A DNA stretch of 40,778 nt from Phocaeicola fibrisolvens (GCF_025567125.1 NZ_JAOQJI010000037.1:1-40778), one strand, 5' to 3'; numbered from the stretch's first letter, positions 24,797-33,256 are shown. The notes: a model not told the origin generated them from the letters alone. Program-made: numbers and translations.

Positions 24797-25684
24797 TCAA
24801 CGGGTTTGCAGGGTTTGGGCACACAGCACAGCAGCTTCCTGGTCGGGACGGCACTGCAGGTGATAGAACTTGCAATGTGTGACGACTTGCTCCAAGGTGT
24901 GATGAATGCAGTCGGTGATTGAAGAGTCCCATTTGACGGAGGAACAGGAGGGAAGCAGACTGGCGTATGCTTTGCTGCCTGTCAGGCTGGTGATGTGGTT
25001 GACTGGAGCTTGTGAGAGCCGGACAATGGCTTTCAAGGGGACTTCCTTATTCTTGTAGCAGGGAGTCTTTCCGCTCCAGGGACTTCCGAATATGACTGGT
25101 GTTCCGTGACAGATACGGATGACCGGATTGTCGTCGTTCAGAAGTTCGCTTTCTGGAATGTATTGCAGCCACAGGCGACTGTGGGTACTTTTTCCTGTTC
25201 CGCTCTTTCCCAAAAAAGCATAACCTTGCTGGTCTTTGCATATGACAGAGGAATGAATCAGCAGCGTATCCAAAGGGGCTGTCTGTCGGGTAAAGGTCAG
25301 CATCAAGGCATTGTGAAGGCCGAACGTGAGTTGTTCGGGAGTACTTGTTTCGCACAAGTAGAGTGTCTTCTCGGTGGGTTGCACGGTATCGCAAACCAAT
25401 GCTTCCGGTTTGCCGGGTGCCAGTGAAAAGCCGAAGGTATATCCTATGTTCGATTGAAAGACCCAAAGAAAAGGAAGTTCCTGATCAAAATGCTTCAAAA
25501 GTTGTTCCTGTGGGGGAACAGGCAGTTCCTGGCACAAGTGGAGGTGAAGTGTAAATAAGGGAGGTTCTTCCGTTTGTGTCTCGAAAGGAGCATACGCTTT
25601 CAGTATTTTTTCTCCCGTCGGTTTATCTACTGGCAGTTCCAGACGGAACAAGTGGCGGGCGACTTGATAAGTTTTTATAATCAT
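24797..25684 (-). CDS. HPr-kinase-like P-loop protein
   Basis: A 295-residue protein. The Walker A loop GKSGTGKST is at 159-167 and is preceded by LLIHSSVI, matching the HPr kinase core where a conserved His comes before the P-loop. An acidic pair follows at 184-185 (LLNDDNPVI), then GSPWSGK and KAIVRLSQA. This order is that of HprK/PckA-type kinases, including the HPrK-like enzymes that phosphorylate some lasso peptides. No HPr or PTS gene is nearby. It is divergent from the peptidase-like and PqqD-like genes at 25787-26520. I chose the ATG at 25684 because the longer frame starts within the -7 element. Confidence 0.75.
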   Translation of the reverse strand: MIIKTYQVARHLFRLELPVDKPTGEKILKAYAPFETQTEEPPLFTLHLHLCQELPVPPQEQLLKHFDQELPFLWVFQSNIGYTFGFSLAPGKPEALVCDTVQPTEKTLYLCETSTPEQLTFGLHNALMLTFTRQTAPLDTLLIHSSVICKDQQGYAFLGKSGTGKSTHSRLWLQYIPESELLNDDNPVIRICHGTPVIFGSPWSGKTPCYKNKEVPLKAIVRLSQAPVNHITSLTGSKAYASLLPSCSSVKWDSSITDCIHHTLEQVVTHCKFYHLQCRPDQEAAVLCAQTLQTR

Positions 25685-25711
25685 ATTTGTGAGGGTTCTG
25701 ATTGATTGAAA

Positions 25712-25719
25712 CAAAAGTA
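25712..25719 (-). promoter_or_regulatory. -7 element of the HPr-kinase-like gene
   Basis: TACTTTTG on the minus strand, 27 bases upstream of the ATG at 25684. Supports the shorter start. Confidence 0.5.
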
Positions 25720-25751
25720 GTAAAAAAAGAAGTTGCTCCGGATTTTTTCGT

Positions 25752-25759
25752 TACATTTG
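25752..25759 (+). promoter_or_regulatory. -7 element of the peptidase-like/PqqD-like operon
   Basis: TACATTTG, 27 bases upstream of the ATG at 25787. The two -7 elements lie only 32 bases apart, back to back. Confidence 0.5.
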
Positions 25760-25786
25760 TGGCCCGAGGTAAGTCAGCATGAACGG

Positions 25787-26233
25787 ATGAACAAGAAAAT
25801 AATACCCAACGAGATACTTTTTTCAGAAATACGTAAGATAATTGCTTCCGGGAAGGAGGCTGTTTTCAGAGTGAAAGGGCGGAGCATGCTTCCTTTTCTG
25901 AAAGGAGATTGTGATTGCGTGCGACTAGGGCCTCCTACAGACATACAGGTGGGGGATATCCTGTTGTTTGAATCGACTCCGGGACATTTTATTCTTCACC
26001 GGCTGGTTGCAATAGAAGGGGAGATTTTTGTTTTCATGGGTGACGGAAACTGCTACGGACGGGAAAAATGTCAGCGTAGCCATATTATCGGAAAGGTGAA
26101 TGCCGTGATTCGGGAAAACGGAAAAGAAGTGGACTGCAATTCAGCTTCTGAACGGCGGAAGGCCCGAATCTGGAGGTGGCTGTTGCCTGTGCGTCGTTAT
26201 CTGCTGGCTATCCGGCGCAGACTGTATGAATAA
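25787..26233 (+). CDS. S24/S26 signal-peptidase-like protein (SipW/ER-type dyad)
   Basis: A 148-residue protein. VKGRSMLPFL places the nucleophile Ser at residue 33, followed by VGDILLF (55-61) and HRLVAIEG with His at 71, then GDGN (85-88). This Ser...His arrangement is that of SipW/ER-type signal peptidases, where His replaces the lysine of ordinary LepB. No clear membrane anchor or signal peptide is present, unlike real signal peptidases. Divergent from the HPr-kinase-like gene and 20 bases ahead of the PqqD-like gene. Probably a dedicated, perhaps cytoplasmic, peptide-processing enzyme. Confidence 0.72.
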   Translation: MNKKIIPNEILFSEIRKIIASGKEAVFRVKGRSMLPFLKGDCDCVRLGPPTDIQVGDILLFESTPGHFILHRLVAIEGEIFVFMGDGNCYGREKCQRSHIIGKVNAVIRENGKEVDCNSASERRKARIWRWLLPVRRYLLAIRRRLYE

Positions 26234-26253
26234 TTTAGGATAAGAATACGATT

Positions 26254-26520
26254 ATGAGGATAAAAGATGGATTTGTAATGCGCGAGATGTGCGGAGAGTA
26301 TATCGTGACAGGTGAGAGCATGGAATATGTGGATTTCAACAAGATGCTGAATCTGAATGCCACTGCTGCTTATTTGTGGAAAGAAGTAGCGCACAAGGAT
26401 TTTGACTTGCACACATTGACCGACTTGCTGGTACGTAAATATGAGGTGAGTGAGGAACAGGCAGCTGCCGATGCCGCTCATCTTTGTCAGACCTGGAAAG
26501 AAGCCGGTGTGTTGGAATAG
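26254..26520 (+). CDS. PqqD-family peptide-binding protein (RRE-like)
   Basis: An 88-residue protein with the PqqD winged-helix layout: beta strands GEYIVTGESMEYVDFNKMLNLN, then the NATAAYLWKEV helix and LTDLLVRKYEVSEEQAAADA, ending in the LCQTWKEAGVLE helix. PqqD proteins bind the leader of a ribosomal precursor peptide and present it to modifying enzymes. It is co-transcribed with the peptidase-like gene. No small precursor gene is visible nearby. Confidence 0.82.
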   Translation: MRIKDGFVMREMCGEYIVTGESMEYVDFNKMLNLNATAAYLWKEVAHKDFDLHTLTDLLVRKYEVSEEQAAADAAHLCQTWKEAGVLE

Positions 26521-26527
26521 GAAATAG

Positions 26528-26560
26528 AAAAAGGGAGAGCTTTTAAAGCTCTCCCTTTTT
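26528..26560. terminator. Bidirectional terminator overlapping the anSME stop codon
   Basis: A perfect 16-base palindrome (AAAAAGGGAGAGCTTT and its complement) with a one-base centre. It ends the PqqD-like operon and the converging anSME operon. The anSME stop codon at 26543-26545 lies at the centre, so its last codons form one arm. Confidence 0.92.
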
Positions 26561-27769
26561 GATGGCCTCCATGATATTGGCTGGCGGGCGTTCGGCCAGC
26601 AATTCTTTTTTCATATAGTCCATGTAAGGAGCCACGTGCTGGAAGAACTGATGGTATCCCTTGCACAGATAATTCAATCCCGGCTCGCTGTCGGCGGTAT
26701 GGGTGAAGCGGTTCTTGGGGCACTCGCCGTTGCAGGCAAAAAGAAACTCACATTCCTTGCACTGGCGGGGCAGGGCATCTTGTTTCATCTGTCCGAACTG
26801 GAGCTGGCGGTCGCTGTACATCATCTCGACCAGTGTCTTCTCGTGTATGTTGCCCAGTTTGTATTCCGGAAAAACAAAGTGGTCGCAGGAATACACATCA
26901 CCGTTGAACTCCATGACACCGGCATGTCCGCAGGTCTTGGCCAGGGTGCAGACTCCTGGTTGTACACCTACCCAGTTGGCCAGGGTAGAGTCAAACAGCT
27001 GGATGAAGAATTTGCCCACGTCTTCACGTACCCATTCATCGAACAAAGTGCAGAGGAAGTTTCCCCATTGCTCCGGCGATACGGAAAAGTCAGCCAGTTT
27101 TTCCCCTTCTTGCAGTGGGCTGGCCAGGTGGCGTCCGTCGGCATGGGGACTGATACGTTCCACAATCGGAGTAAACTGAATGTAGCGGCAGTCAATCTCC
27201 TTGAAGAAATGATAGAAATCCAGCGGATAGTCGGCATTGAAGTCGTTGACTACGGCCAGGGCATTCCATTCCACTCCATGTTTTTTTAGCAGTTGAATGC
27301 CCTGCATCACCTTGACGAATGACGGGCGTCCCTGACGGTTCTTTCGGTATTCGTCGTGGAACTCCTGCGGACCGTCAATCGACACGCCTACCAGCCAGTT
27401 GTTCTTTCGGAAAAACTCGCACCATTCATCGTTCAGCAACGTACCGTTGGTTTGGATGCAATTGTCGATGGTTCGTCCGCCGGCATATTTCTGTTGCAGT
27501 TCTATCACCCGTTTGTAGAAACTCAGCGGGCGCATCAGGGTTTCTCCTCCGTGCCAGGTGAAGAGGACCTGCGGCATGGTTTGGGAACTGATGTATTCAC
27601 GGATGAACTTTTCCAGCAGTTCGTCGCTCATCACGTGTTTGGAGATGTCTTTATACAAGTTCGCCTTTTCCAGGTAGTAACAATAGTCGCATGCCAGGTT
27701 GCAGACCGCTCCGACGGGTTTGGTCATCACATACAGCGGGCGGGCGAAAGGCGCAATGGTTTGGTTCAT
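26543..27769 (-). CDS. Anaerobic sulfatase-maturating enzyme (radical SAM/SPASM)
   Basis: A 408-residue enzyme that converts a Cys or Ser of sulfatases to formylglycine. CNLACDYCYY gives the radical SAM cysteines 23, 27 and 30. GGETLMRP and SIDGPQEFHDEYR follow, then the SPASM cysteines in CTLAKTCGHAG, SCDHF and CKECEFLFACNGECPKNRF. The Asp in SCDHF is the likely catalytic base. It closely resembles the well-studied Bacteroides enzyme (chuR/anSME) needed to use sulfated glycans such as mucin and chondroitin sulfate. I chose the ATG at MNQTIAPFARP, which fits the family start. It ends inside a terminator. Confidence 0.95.
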   Translation of the reverse strand: MNQTIAPFARPLYVMTKPVGAVCNLACDYCYYLEKANLYKDISKHVMSDELLEKFIREYISSQTMPQVLFTWHGGETLMRPLSFYKRVIELQQKYAGGRTIDNCIQTNGTLLNDEWCEFFRKNNWLVGVSIDGPQEFHDEYRKNRQGRPSFVKVMQGIQLLKKHGVEWNALAVVNDFNADYPLDFYHFFKEIDCRYIQFTPIVERISPHADGRHLASPLQEGEKLADFSVSPEQWGNFLCTLFDEWVREDVGKFFIQLFDSTLANWVGVQPGVCTLAKTCGHAGVMEFNGDVYSCDHFVFPEYKLGNIHEKTLVEMMYSDRQLQFGQMKQDALPRQCKECEFLFACNGECPKNRFTHTADSEPGLNYLCKGYHQFFQHVAPYMDYMKKELLAERPPANIMEAIKKGEL

Positions 27770-27797
27770 GGTATTTTTGTTTAGGTAAGTGATCAAG

Positions 27798-28298
27798 TTA
27801 TTTTTCAGCGGTTTCTTTGTGCTCGGGAGTCTCCGTTAAGTGTTCCAGCAGTCCTTGGCAGGCATCTTCCAAGATGTCGAGCACATTCTCAAAGCCCTGT
27901 GCCCCTCCATAGTAAGGGTCGGGCACATGGTCGATGACCTTGGTACGGCAGAACTCCGTCATGCGATGGATTTTCTGTTCGCTCTCCAAATCGGGTGCTT
28001 TCTCTCGGAGGGCATCGATGTTGCGGTCGTCCATTCCTAGAATCCAATCGAAGTGATAGAAATCTTCCGTACGGACCGGGCGTGAACGGTGCGTCAGCTC
28101 ATAGCCTCTGCGGATGGCATGTGCCCGCATGCGCGCATCCGGCAATTCTCCTTCGTGAAAGCCGATGATGCCTGCAGAATCAATTTCAAACTCTTTTTCT
28201 CTTCTCGCCCGGCGTACCAGGGTACGCATGATTTCTTCGGCAGAAGAGGAACGGCAGATGTTGCCGAGACAGACAAAAAGTATGCGTTGTTTTTTCAT
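27798..28298 (-). CDS. Low-molecular-weight protein-tyrosine-phosphatase
   Basis: A 166-residue enzyme. The P-loop CLGNICRSS lies near residues 10-18, with nucleophile Cys, and the general-acid loop reads VPDPYYGG. It removes phosphate from tyrosine. In bacteria such enzymes often partner with BY-kinases in capsule control; none is in the window. Its ATG overlaps the upstream PHP gene stop by four bases, and anSME follows 28 bases downstream. Confidence 0.93.
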   Translation of the reverse strand: MKKQRILFVCLGNICRSSSAEEIMRTLVRRARREKEFEIDSAGIIGFHEGELPDARMRAHAIRRGYELTHRSRPVRTEDFYHFDWILGMDDRNIDALREKAPDLESEQKIHRMTEFCRTKVIDHVPDPYYGGAQGFENVLDILEDACQGLLEHLTETPEHKETAEK

Positions 28299-29011
28299 TT
28301 GTCGAGGTGTAAATACTGTTTAAAACGGGCCACATCGGTGTTCAGGATGAGGCTCTCCGGAAATTCGGTTTCCTTGACCAGTTCCAGGGCATGGTCGTAG
28401 GTTGCGATGTCGAACGAGATGTGGGCGTCACTTCCCAGGATGACCGGTACTTCGTATTGTTTGCAGAGACGGAGTATCTCCAGGTTGTTGGGACGTGCCT
28501 CTACTTTCTTGCGGCAGGGCTTCAGGGAACTGTTGTTGATTTCCAGCAACGTGTGATTCGCCTTAGCGGCCTGTACAATCGGTTCGAAAATCAGTTTGGC
28601 GGTTCCGTCACCTGGGTGGCTGATGATGTGCGTGTACGGATTTTCAATGGCCTTGATCATGCCGTGAGTATTTTCCTCGGGAGTGCCCGGCGTGTAGCAT
28701 AAAGAGTGAATCCCCGCAATCCGTAGGTCCAGCAGGTTCATGTGAAACTCGTCCAGGTCGAGGTTACCTTCTGTGTCGAGGATGTTGATTTCCGCTCCGA
28801 GCAGGAGTTCGATGCCGTACATCTTCCGTGGCACCACGTGCAGGTTGCGGAAATAAATCAGGTGGCAGCTTCCGGGGATGCCCGGTGTATGTTCCGTGAT
28901 GCCGAGCAGCTTCAGTCCCTTGTCGGCAGCTGCCCGTGCCATTTCCTGCAGGCTGCTGAACGCATGTCCGCTGGCGATGGTGTGCGTATGTACATCTAAT
29001 TCTATGTTCAT
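28295..29011 (-). CDS. PHP-domain phosphoesterase (YcdX-like)
   Basis: A 238-residue protein. The metal-binding motifs of the PHP fold are visible: VHTHT near residue 8, GITEHT near 37, GAEINI near 72, the HSLCY, ISHPGDG and EINNSS segments, and SDAH near 194. Resembles E. coli YcdX, a trinuclear-zinc phosphatase. Substrate unknown. It lies 11 bases after priA and overlaps the phosphatase gene. Confidence 0.88.
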   Translation of the reverse strand: MNIELDVHTHTIASGHAFSSLQEMARAAADKGLKLLGITEHTPGIPGSCHLIYFRNLHVVPRKMYGIELLLGAEINILDTEGNLDLDEFHMNLLDLRIAGIHSLCYTPGTPEENTHGMIKAIENPYTHIISHPGDGTAKLIFEPIVQAAKANHTLLEINNSSLKPCRKKVEARPNNLEILRLCKQYEVPVILGSDAHISFDIATYDHALELVKETEFPESLILNTDVARFKQYLHLDK

Positions 29012-29022
29012 TGTGATATGGT

Positions 29023-31485
29023 TTAAGTAGGGTCTACATCATAATATACCATGAGCGAACGGAAACGCTCGTCTTCTATCAGGCTCCGTTGCACTTGGGT
29101 CAGGTAACGGCGTACTTTGCTCAGCGAGGCTTCCTGTTCTATCTTGATGACAATCTTCCGGATGAAGAGCGATTGTATCCGGGCCACCGGTGGTTTGTCT
29201 GGTCCCAGTATCCGTTCGCCCATGCCTTGGCGCAGACGGGCAGCCATAAGCTCTGCTGCCTGCGTCAGAATGTCTTCTTTGCGGTGCTTCAGGTACACAT
29301 AAACCAGGCGGTAGAAAGGAGGATATTTGAAAAGTCTCCGTTCTTCCATCTGTTCTTGGTACAGACTCGCATAGTCGTTGGCCATAATCTGGTGGATGAG
29401 CGGGTTCTCCGGCGATTTGGTCTGGAGCACCACCAGTCCCTGTTTGTTCTTTCGTCCGGCTCGTCCGGCCACCTGCGCCATAAGCTGGAAGGCCCGTTCA
29501 TACGAGCGGAAGTCGGGATAGTTCATCATGGAGTCGGCATTCAGGATGCCTACCACACTTACCCGGTCGAAGTCGAGTCCTTTGGAAATCATCTGCGTGC
29601 CAATCAGGATATCCGTTTTTCCTTCCTCAAAGTCGCTGATGATGCGTTCGTAAGCCGTACGGGTACGGGTGGTGTCCAAGTCCATCCGGGCTACCCGGGC
29701 TTCCGGGAAAATCTGTTTGATGTCGTCTTCTATCTTTTCCGTTCCGAAGCCCCGGTTTACCAGTTCCACTCCGCCACAAGCCGGACAAGCCGTGGGTACA
29801 GCGTAGGTATAGCCGCAGTAGTGGCACGTCAGTTGGTGAAGCACCTTGTGATAGGTCAGGCTCACGTCACAGTTCTTGCAACGGGGAACCCATCCACAAG
29901 TGCGACATTCAATCATCGGCGCGAAGCCCCGTCGATTCTGGAACAGGATGACCTGCTCCTTTTGCTCCAAGGCTTCCCGTATCTTTTGCAACAGCAGGGG
30001 AGAGAACTGGGCCGTCATCCGTTTCTTACGGGCCAGTTCCTTGATGTCCACCAGTTCGATGTGCGGCAGCTGGATTTGCTGGTGACGCTCCGTCAGTTCC
30101 ACGAGTCCGTATTTCCCGCTCCGGGCATGGAAATAACTTTCCAGACTGGGAGTAGCCGTGCCCAGCAAAGTCTTGGCCCCGTACATGGAAGCCAGCATGA
30201 TGGCCGCGTTCCGGGCATGATACCGTGGGGCAGGGTCTTGCTGCTTGTAGCTCGTTTCATGTTCCTCGTCCACGATGACCAGTCCCAGTCGCCGGAATGG
30301 CAGGAATACGGACGAACGGACTCCCAGTATCACGTCGTAATCTTGCTCGGTGAGTTGTTTCTGCCAGATTTCCACCCTTTCCGCATCGGGAAACTTGGAA
30401 TGATACACTCCCAGCCGGGCTCCGAACACCCTTCGCAACCGTTCGGTGATTTGGGTGGTGAGGGCAATTTCCGGAAGGAGGTAGAGTACCTGCTTGCCGG
30501 CTTTCAGCACTTCTTCTATCAGGTGGATATAGATTTCAGTCTTGCCACTGGCCGTGACTCCATGCAGCAGACAGACATTTTTCGTCTGAAAACAAGTCAG
30601 AATTTCGTAAAAGGCTCGTTGCTGAGCGGGGCTGAGGGTATGTACGGGGACCGTTTCGGTTTCTTTGTCAGTCAGTCGGCCGATTTCGTACAGATAAGTC
30701 TCCAGTATTTGTTTGTCTACCAGATTCTTGAAAATGGACTGGGTTTGTCCGGATGCTTCCAGCAGTTGCTTCTTGCTGACTTCCCGGATGTCTTTCCCTT
30801 GGGCATTCCATCCCGACAGTTCCAGGTATTTCATCAGAATGGCCTGCTGTTTGGGAGCCCGTGCCAGCATATCAAATTTTATGTGCAGGTGATGTTCGTT
30901 CTGCAAAGCCTCTGTCAGGCGGACCCGTACTTCCGTGCGTGGCTTGTAGCTCCGCTTGATTTCTTCCTTGATGCAGATGGCTTCTTTCTCCAGCAGCGAC
31001 TTGATGACCGGCAACAGATTCTTCATCCCACTGGCCTTCTCCAGTTGCGTGACACATTGTTCCGGGTCGGCGCTGAGCAAGTCCAGGATACGCTGTTCCC
31101 GTGGAGGAAGCGGTTCCGAAGCCACAAAGTCCGGGTTGTATTCCACCAGCGTTTCACTTTCCAGCTTCATGCCCGAAGGCAGAGCCGCTTTATACACATC
31201 GCCCAGCGTACAGAGATAATAGTCGGCCAGCCATTTCCAGAAAGAGAACTGACGGGCCAATAAGACGGGGCGCGAATCGAGTACTTCCGAAATGTCCTTC
31301 GTCTCGTATGCCTCGGGAGCCGTTTCATGTACTTTTGTTACGATGGCTGTATGAAACTTCTTCGGACCGAAGGATACGATGACCCGACAGCCCGGTTGTA
31401 CACTCTCTTCCAGGCTTTCCGGAAGCGAGTAAGTATATTGGCTGGCAATGGGCAGCGGAACGATGACATCTACGAACTTTTTCAT
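29023..31485 (-). CDS. priA: Primosomal helicase PriA
   Basis: An 820-residue helicase for restart of stalled replication forks. The N-terminal DNA-binding region (1-200) opens FVDVIVPLPIASQYTYSLP. Walker A is GVTASGKTE, the DEAH box is DEEHETSYKQQD, and helicase C follows. Between the helicase lobes is the zinc module with CRTCGWVPRCKNC and CHYCG...CPACGG. The start chosen (MKKFVDVIV) has a -7 element only four bases upstream. First gene of the minus-strand operon priA-PHP-phosphatase-anSME. Confidence 0.96.
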   Translation of the reverse strand: MKKFVDVIVPLPIASQYTYSLPESLEESVQPGCRVIVSFGPKKFHTAIVTKVHETAPEAYETKDISEVLDSRPVLLARQFSFWKWLADYYLCTLGDVYKAALPSGMKLESETLVEYNPDFVASEPLPPREQRILDLLSADPEQCVTQLEKASGMKNLLPVIKSLLEKEAICIKEEIKRSYKPRTEVRVRLTEALQNEHHLHIKFDMLARAPKQQAILMKYLELSGWNAQGKDIREVSKKQLLEASGQTQSIFKNLVDKQILETYLYEIGRLTDKETETVPVHTLSPAQQRAFYEILTCFQTKNVCLLHGVTASGKTEIYIHLIEEVLKAGKQVLYLLPEIALTTQITERLRRVFGARLGVYHSKFPDAERVEIWQKQLTEQDYDVILGVRSSVFLPFRRLGLVIVDEEHETSYKQQDPAPRYHARNAAIMLASMYGAKTLLGTATPSLESYFHARSGKYGLVELTERHQQIQLPHIELVDIKELARKKRMTAQFSPLLLQKIREALEQKEQVILFQNRRGFAPMIECRTCGWVPRCKNCDVSLTYHKVLHQLTCHYCGYTYAVPTACPACGGVELVNRGFGTEKIEDDIKQIFPEARVARMDLDTTRTRTAYERIISDFEEGKTDILIGTQMISKGLDFDRVSVVGILNADSMMNYPDFRSYERAFQLMAQVAGRAGRKNKQGLVVLQTKSPENPLIHQIMANDYASLYQEQMEERRLFKYPPFYRLVYVYLKHRKEDILTQAAELMAARLRQGMGERILGPDKPPVARIQSLFIRKIVIKIEQEASLSKVRRYLTQVQRSLIEDERFRSLMVYYDVDPT

Positions 31486-31489
31486 ACTG

Positions 31490-31497
31490 CAAAGGTA
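31490..31497 (-). promoter_or_regulatory. -7 element of priA, adjacent to the start codon
   Basis: TACCTTTG ends four bases before the priA ATG. It predicts a leaderless or nearly leaderless transcript. Confidence 0.5.
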
Positions 31498-31539
31498 TAA
31501 AAAGCCCCTCACATAGCTGGTTCCCTTCTGAAACTTTTA

Positions 31540-31547
31540 TAGCTTTG
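31540..31547 (+). promoter_or_regulatory. Candidate -7 element of the Gfo/Idh/MocA gene
   Basis: TAGCTTTG lies 27 bases before the ATG and fits TAnnTTTG. Confidence 0.45.
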
Positions 31548-31574
31548 TGTCCTGGTTTTAATATTTAATGAAAA

Positions 31575-32558
31575 ATGAAAATTTACAATATCGGAATTAT
31601 CGGGTGTGGCGGAATTGCCTGCAAAATGGCGGCCACCCTTGGAGGAATGAAAGGAGTGAAACGGTATGCCGTGGCTTCGCGTACGTTGGAGAAGGCACAG
31701 GCTTTTGCCGACAAGTGGGAGTTTGCGAAGGCCTACGGAAGTTATGAGGAACTGGCCTCAGACCCGGAAGTCGACTTGATTTACATTGCGACCCCTCATG
31801 CCATGCATTACGACAATGCCCGTATGTGTATCGAAAAAGGCAAGCCTGTGTTGTGTGAGAAGGCCTTTACCGCCAATGCCCGTCAGGCTGCCGAGCTGCT
31901 GAAACTGGCCGAGGAAAAAAAGGTATTCCTGACCGAAGCTATCTGGACCCGCTACATGCCGCTTTCACTGAAGATTCGGGAGCTGCTGGAAGAAGGAGTC
32001 ATCGGTACGCCTTATATGCTTTCGGCTAATTTGGGCTATGTGATTGACCGGAAAGAACGCATCCTGCGTCCGGAATTGGCGGGAGGTGCGTTGTTGGACT
32101 TGGGAGTGTATCTGCTCAACTTTGCCGCCATGTATTTCGGTAAGGAGATTGCTTCCGTACATTCTGTTTGTCAGAAGACCGATACGGGGGTCGATGCACA
32201 GGAAAACATCACCTTGCTGTTCCAGGATGGAAAGATGGCGGCTTTGCAGGCCAGTATTCATGCCGTGACCGACCGTATGGGAGTGATTTCGGGCGATAAA
32301 GGTCATCTGATTGTGGAGAATATCAACAACCCACAGTCGGTTCGAATTTTGGATGCCAACTATCAGACGGTAGCGGTGTACGAAGCTCCGCAGCAGATTA
32401 CAGGTTACGAATACCAGGTATATGCCTCTTTGGAAGCCATCGAGAAAGGCTGGCTGGAATCGCCGTATATGCCGCACGCCGAGACGCTACGCCTCATGCA
32501 GCAGATGGATGCCCTCCGCAAGGAATGGGGAGTGGTATATCCCTGTGATAAAGAATAA
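31575..32558 (+). CDS. Gfo/Idh/MocA family NAD(P)-dependent oxidoreductase
   Basis: A 327-residue enzyme. Residues 1-120 form a Rossmann fold with GIIGCGGIA (7-15), and the C-terminal alpha/beta domain spans 130-320. The usual catalytic EKP motif reads EKAF here, so the proline is replaced. It is similar to dihydrodiol dehydrogenase-like members. Likely oxidises a sugar or sugar derivative; substrate unknown. It has its own promoter and terminator. Confidence 0.88.
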   Translation: MKIYNIGIIGCGGIACKMAATLGGMKGVKRYAVASRTLEKAQAFADKWEFAKAYGSYEELASDPEVDLIYIATPHAMHYDNARMCIEKGKPVLCEKAFTANARQAAELLKLAEEKKVFLTEAIWTRYMPLSLKIRELLEEGVIGTPYMLSANLGYVIDRKERILRPELAGGALLDLGVYLLNFAAMYFGKEIASVHSVCQKTDTGVDAQENITLLFQDGKMAALQASIHAVTDRMGVISGDKGHLIVENINNPQSVRILDANYQTVAVYEAPQQITGYEYQVYASLEAIEKGWLESPYMPHAETLRLMQQMDALRKEWGVVYPCDKE

Positions 32559-32583
32559 GTTTGACTCGTATAAAAAAGAAGAA

Positions 32584-32627
32584 CCTCTTTTAAAGCTGCT
32601 TGAACGCACTTTAAAAGAGGCCTTTTT
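32584..32627. terminator. Bidirectional terminator
   Basis: A perfect 12-base stem CCTCTTTTAAAG/CTTTAAAAGAGG with T-rich flanks in both directions, between converging genes. Confidence 0.88.
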
Positions 32628-32644
32628 ATAATTGGCAGATTGAA

Positions 32645-33223
32645 TCAGAACATATAAGCAATGGATACTTGCCAGCTGTTATTCTTGAAACCTTCTGACT
32701 TTCCGTCTTCAGTGTTGACCATGATACCATTGTCTTTCAAACCGATGTTGTAGTTGGCACCGAGGTGTACATGACCCAAAAGTTTCAAGCCAGCACCTAC
32801 GTTCAAGCTGGTGGTCTTTTTGTTGAACTCGCATATATCCTTGAACCAGCGGTCTCCTACATTAAATCCAAATTGAGGACCTACTGCCAGATAAGCTCCT
32901 ATTACGCTGCTGAATCCGATGCTCCATTTCAAGTTAATCGGAATTTCGATGCTTTTTCTGGTGGTACTTCCGGCTTCTGTGTCAATACCCGATTGGTTAT
33001 AAAGGGCTGCGACGTCGATGCCTACTCCCAAAAGCGGCAATGTAAACTCTGCCGTCGGACCTACAAAGAATCCTGTTCTGTTATCTGGGTTGAAGACTTC
33101 TTTTGTCAGAGAAATCTTGGAGATGTTCAAACCTCCTTTAAGCCCGAATTGTATTTGCCCCTGCGCCGGAATGGCGAACGCCAGACAGGCTATCACCATC
33201 AGTGTAGATAATAACTTTTTCAT
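32645..33223 (-). CDS. Small outer-membrane beta-barrel protein (PorT/OMP_b-brl_2-like)
   Basis: A 192-residue protein with a signal peptide (MKKLLSTLMVIACLAFAIPAQGQ). FGLKGGLNIS opens the barrel, a signature of the Bacteroidetes PorT-like family, and the last residue is Phe (IAYMF). About eight strands are expected. Role unknown. A -7 element is 25 bases upstream. Confidence 0.85.
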   Translation of the reverse strand: MKKLLSTLMVIACLAFAIPAQGQIQFGLKGGLNISKISLTKEVFNPDNRTGFFVGPTAEFTLPLLGVGIDVAALYNQSGIDTEAGSTTRKSIEIPINLKWSIGFSSVIGAYLAVGPQFGFNVGDRWFKDICEFNKKTTSLNVGAGLKLLGHVHLGANYNIGLKDNGIMVNTEDGKSEGFKNNSWQVSIAYMF

Positions 33224-33248
33224 ATTTCACTTTGTTTAGACGTTTTCA

Positions 33249-33256
33249 CAAAGTTA
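33249..33256 (-). promoter_or_regulatory. -7 element of the small barrel gene
   Basis: TAACTTTG on the minus strand, 25 bases upstream of the ATG; no clear -33. Confidence 0.45.

Noticed and set aside
26543..27769. Sulfatase-maturase-like radical SAM enzyme as part of the neighbouring PqqD-like peptide system
   Set aside because: It is on the opposite strand in the priA operon, shares only a terminator with the PqqD-like gene, and matches the sulfatase-maturation family strongly over its full length.
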